Positions 63,744 through 64,000 of a stretch of 64,000 nt of DNA are shown in pieces. The notes below the pieces were generated by a model. It was not told the DNA's origin and ran no database searches. It saw nothing but the letters and a program-made list of their open reading frames with translations. The DNA is from Rhizobium sp. Root274 (GTDB taxonomy: Bacteria; Pseudomonadota; Alphaproteobacteria; Rhizobiales; Rhizobiaceae), in NCBI RefSeq assembly GCF_001429245.1, contig NZ_LMJE01000007.1, forward strand, positions 897,558-961,557, read 5' to 3'. The position numbers and the translations under genes were made by a program. Within the stretch, counting starts at the first letter, position 1. Every line of letters begins with the position of its first letter.

Positions 63744-64000
63744 CCACCCTCCCCTTGAGGGGGAGGGTCGGAGCAAAGCTCCGGGGTGGCATAGCTCCGC
63801 GGCTGCCAGAGCGTCTGCGTGACCTCCTCTCCTCCCGGGGAGAGGGTCGCCGAGCGAAGCGGAGGCGGGGTGAGGGGGCCGGCGGGCAAGGCGTTTGCCG
63901 CATGGCCTTGCGCTTCGCACCCCCACATCCCCGGTGCAACAAGTTGCACCTGAGCGCTGCGCGCCACCTTCTCCCCGCTGGGGAGAAGAGGTCACCCCCC
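63744..64000. repeat. Rhizobial intergenic palindromic repeat block
   Basis: At least three related dyads in 257 bases: CCCTCCCCTTGAGGGGGAGGG (63747-63767), CTCCTCCCGGGGAGAGGG near 63828-63846, and CTTCTCCCC-GCT-GGGGAGAAG near 63969-63989. They share GTCGGAGCAAAGCTCCGGGG-like and GAGCGAAGCGGAGG-like connecting parts. Such mosaic GC-rich repeats are dispersed in intergenic regions of Rhizobiales genomes. The last unit touches the window end and may continue. Confidence 0.7.

Larger units (their letters stand above)
63619..64000. other. Intergenic region upstream of the beta-glucosidase gene
   Basis: 382 bases to the window end. It holds the beta-glucosidase promoter region, the LacI-type palindrome at 63723-63740 and the GC-rich repeat block from 63744. 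No gene is convincing. Confidence 0.6.

Overview
The window is about 64 kb of GC-rich chromosomal or chromid DNA from an alphaproteobacterium of the Rhizobiaceae (Agrobacterium, Rhizobium or Allorhizobium type). The grounds are the gene order glgP-glgB-glgC-glgA-pgm, a soxBDAG operon, arsenic genes of the arsR-aqpS-arsC-arsH type, RopB-like outer-membrane proteins, an aa3 oxidase subunit IV, CtrA- and FixK-type boxes, and rhizobial intergenic repeats. No rRNA, tRNA, insertion sequence, phage gene or CRISPR array was seen. Nearly the whole window is coding.

Layout. 1-4 kb: 3' part of a fused circularly permuted ATP-grasp/alpha-E protein, a transglutaminase-like partner and a TadG-like von Willebrand A protein. 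4.3-17.7 kb: glycogen operon glgP, glgB, glgC, glgA, pgm and, after an interposed arsR-aqpS-arsC-arsH cassette, glgX. 17.7-20 kb: a MaoC dehydratase, a DUF2332 protein and a ParD-like antitoxin whose ParE-like toxin frame lacks a recognisable start codon. 20-25 kb: heterotetrameric sarcosine oxidase soxBDAG (minus strand), divergent from rpsU. 25.7-30.4 kb: TPR lipoprotein, oxidase subunit IV, a FeeM-type N-acyl amino acid synthase-like gene behind two CtrA-type boxes, and a membrane GGDEF/EAL protein with a degenerate GGDEF motif.

30.8-39.5 kb: TRAP transporter (dctQ, dctM, convergent dctP), protease inhibitor of the Inh family, LacI regulator with a 2-hydroxyacid dehydrogenase, MarR regulator, creatininase-family hydrolase and a Phd/VapC toxin-antitoxin pair. 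39.6-44 kb: CobW GTPase with a histidine-rich loop, a beta-propeller protein and a chemoreceptor. 44-46.6 kb: three outer-membrane beta-barrel proteins, OmpW flanked by two RopB-like proteins. 46.7-52 kb: acetyltransferase, ornithine/lysine decarboxylase with a long structured leader and an upstream small ORF, LysR regulator, DUF1007 plus NicO-type nickel/cobalt exporter.

52-64 kb: acetyltransferase, DUF533, KDPG aldolase (eda), overlapping CYTH and CHAD genes, WYL regulator with a VOC protein, trhO, a CHASE4-GGDEF-EAL protein, nitroreductase divergent from its likely HxlR regulator, and a GH1 beta-glucosidase preceded by a perfect LacI-type palindrome and a block of rhizobial intergenic repeats. 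The main metabolic themes are carbon storage (glg), use of one-carbon and amino compounds (sox, odc), metal and metalloid handling (ars, CobW, NicO), and cyclic-di-GMP signalling. All functional calls come from sequence reading without database searches.
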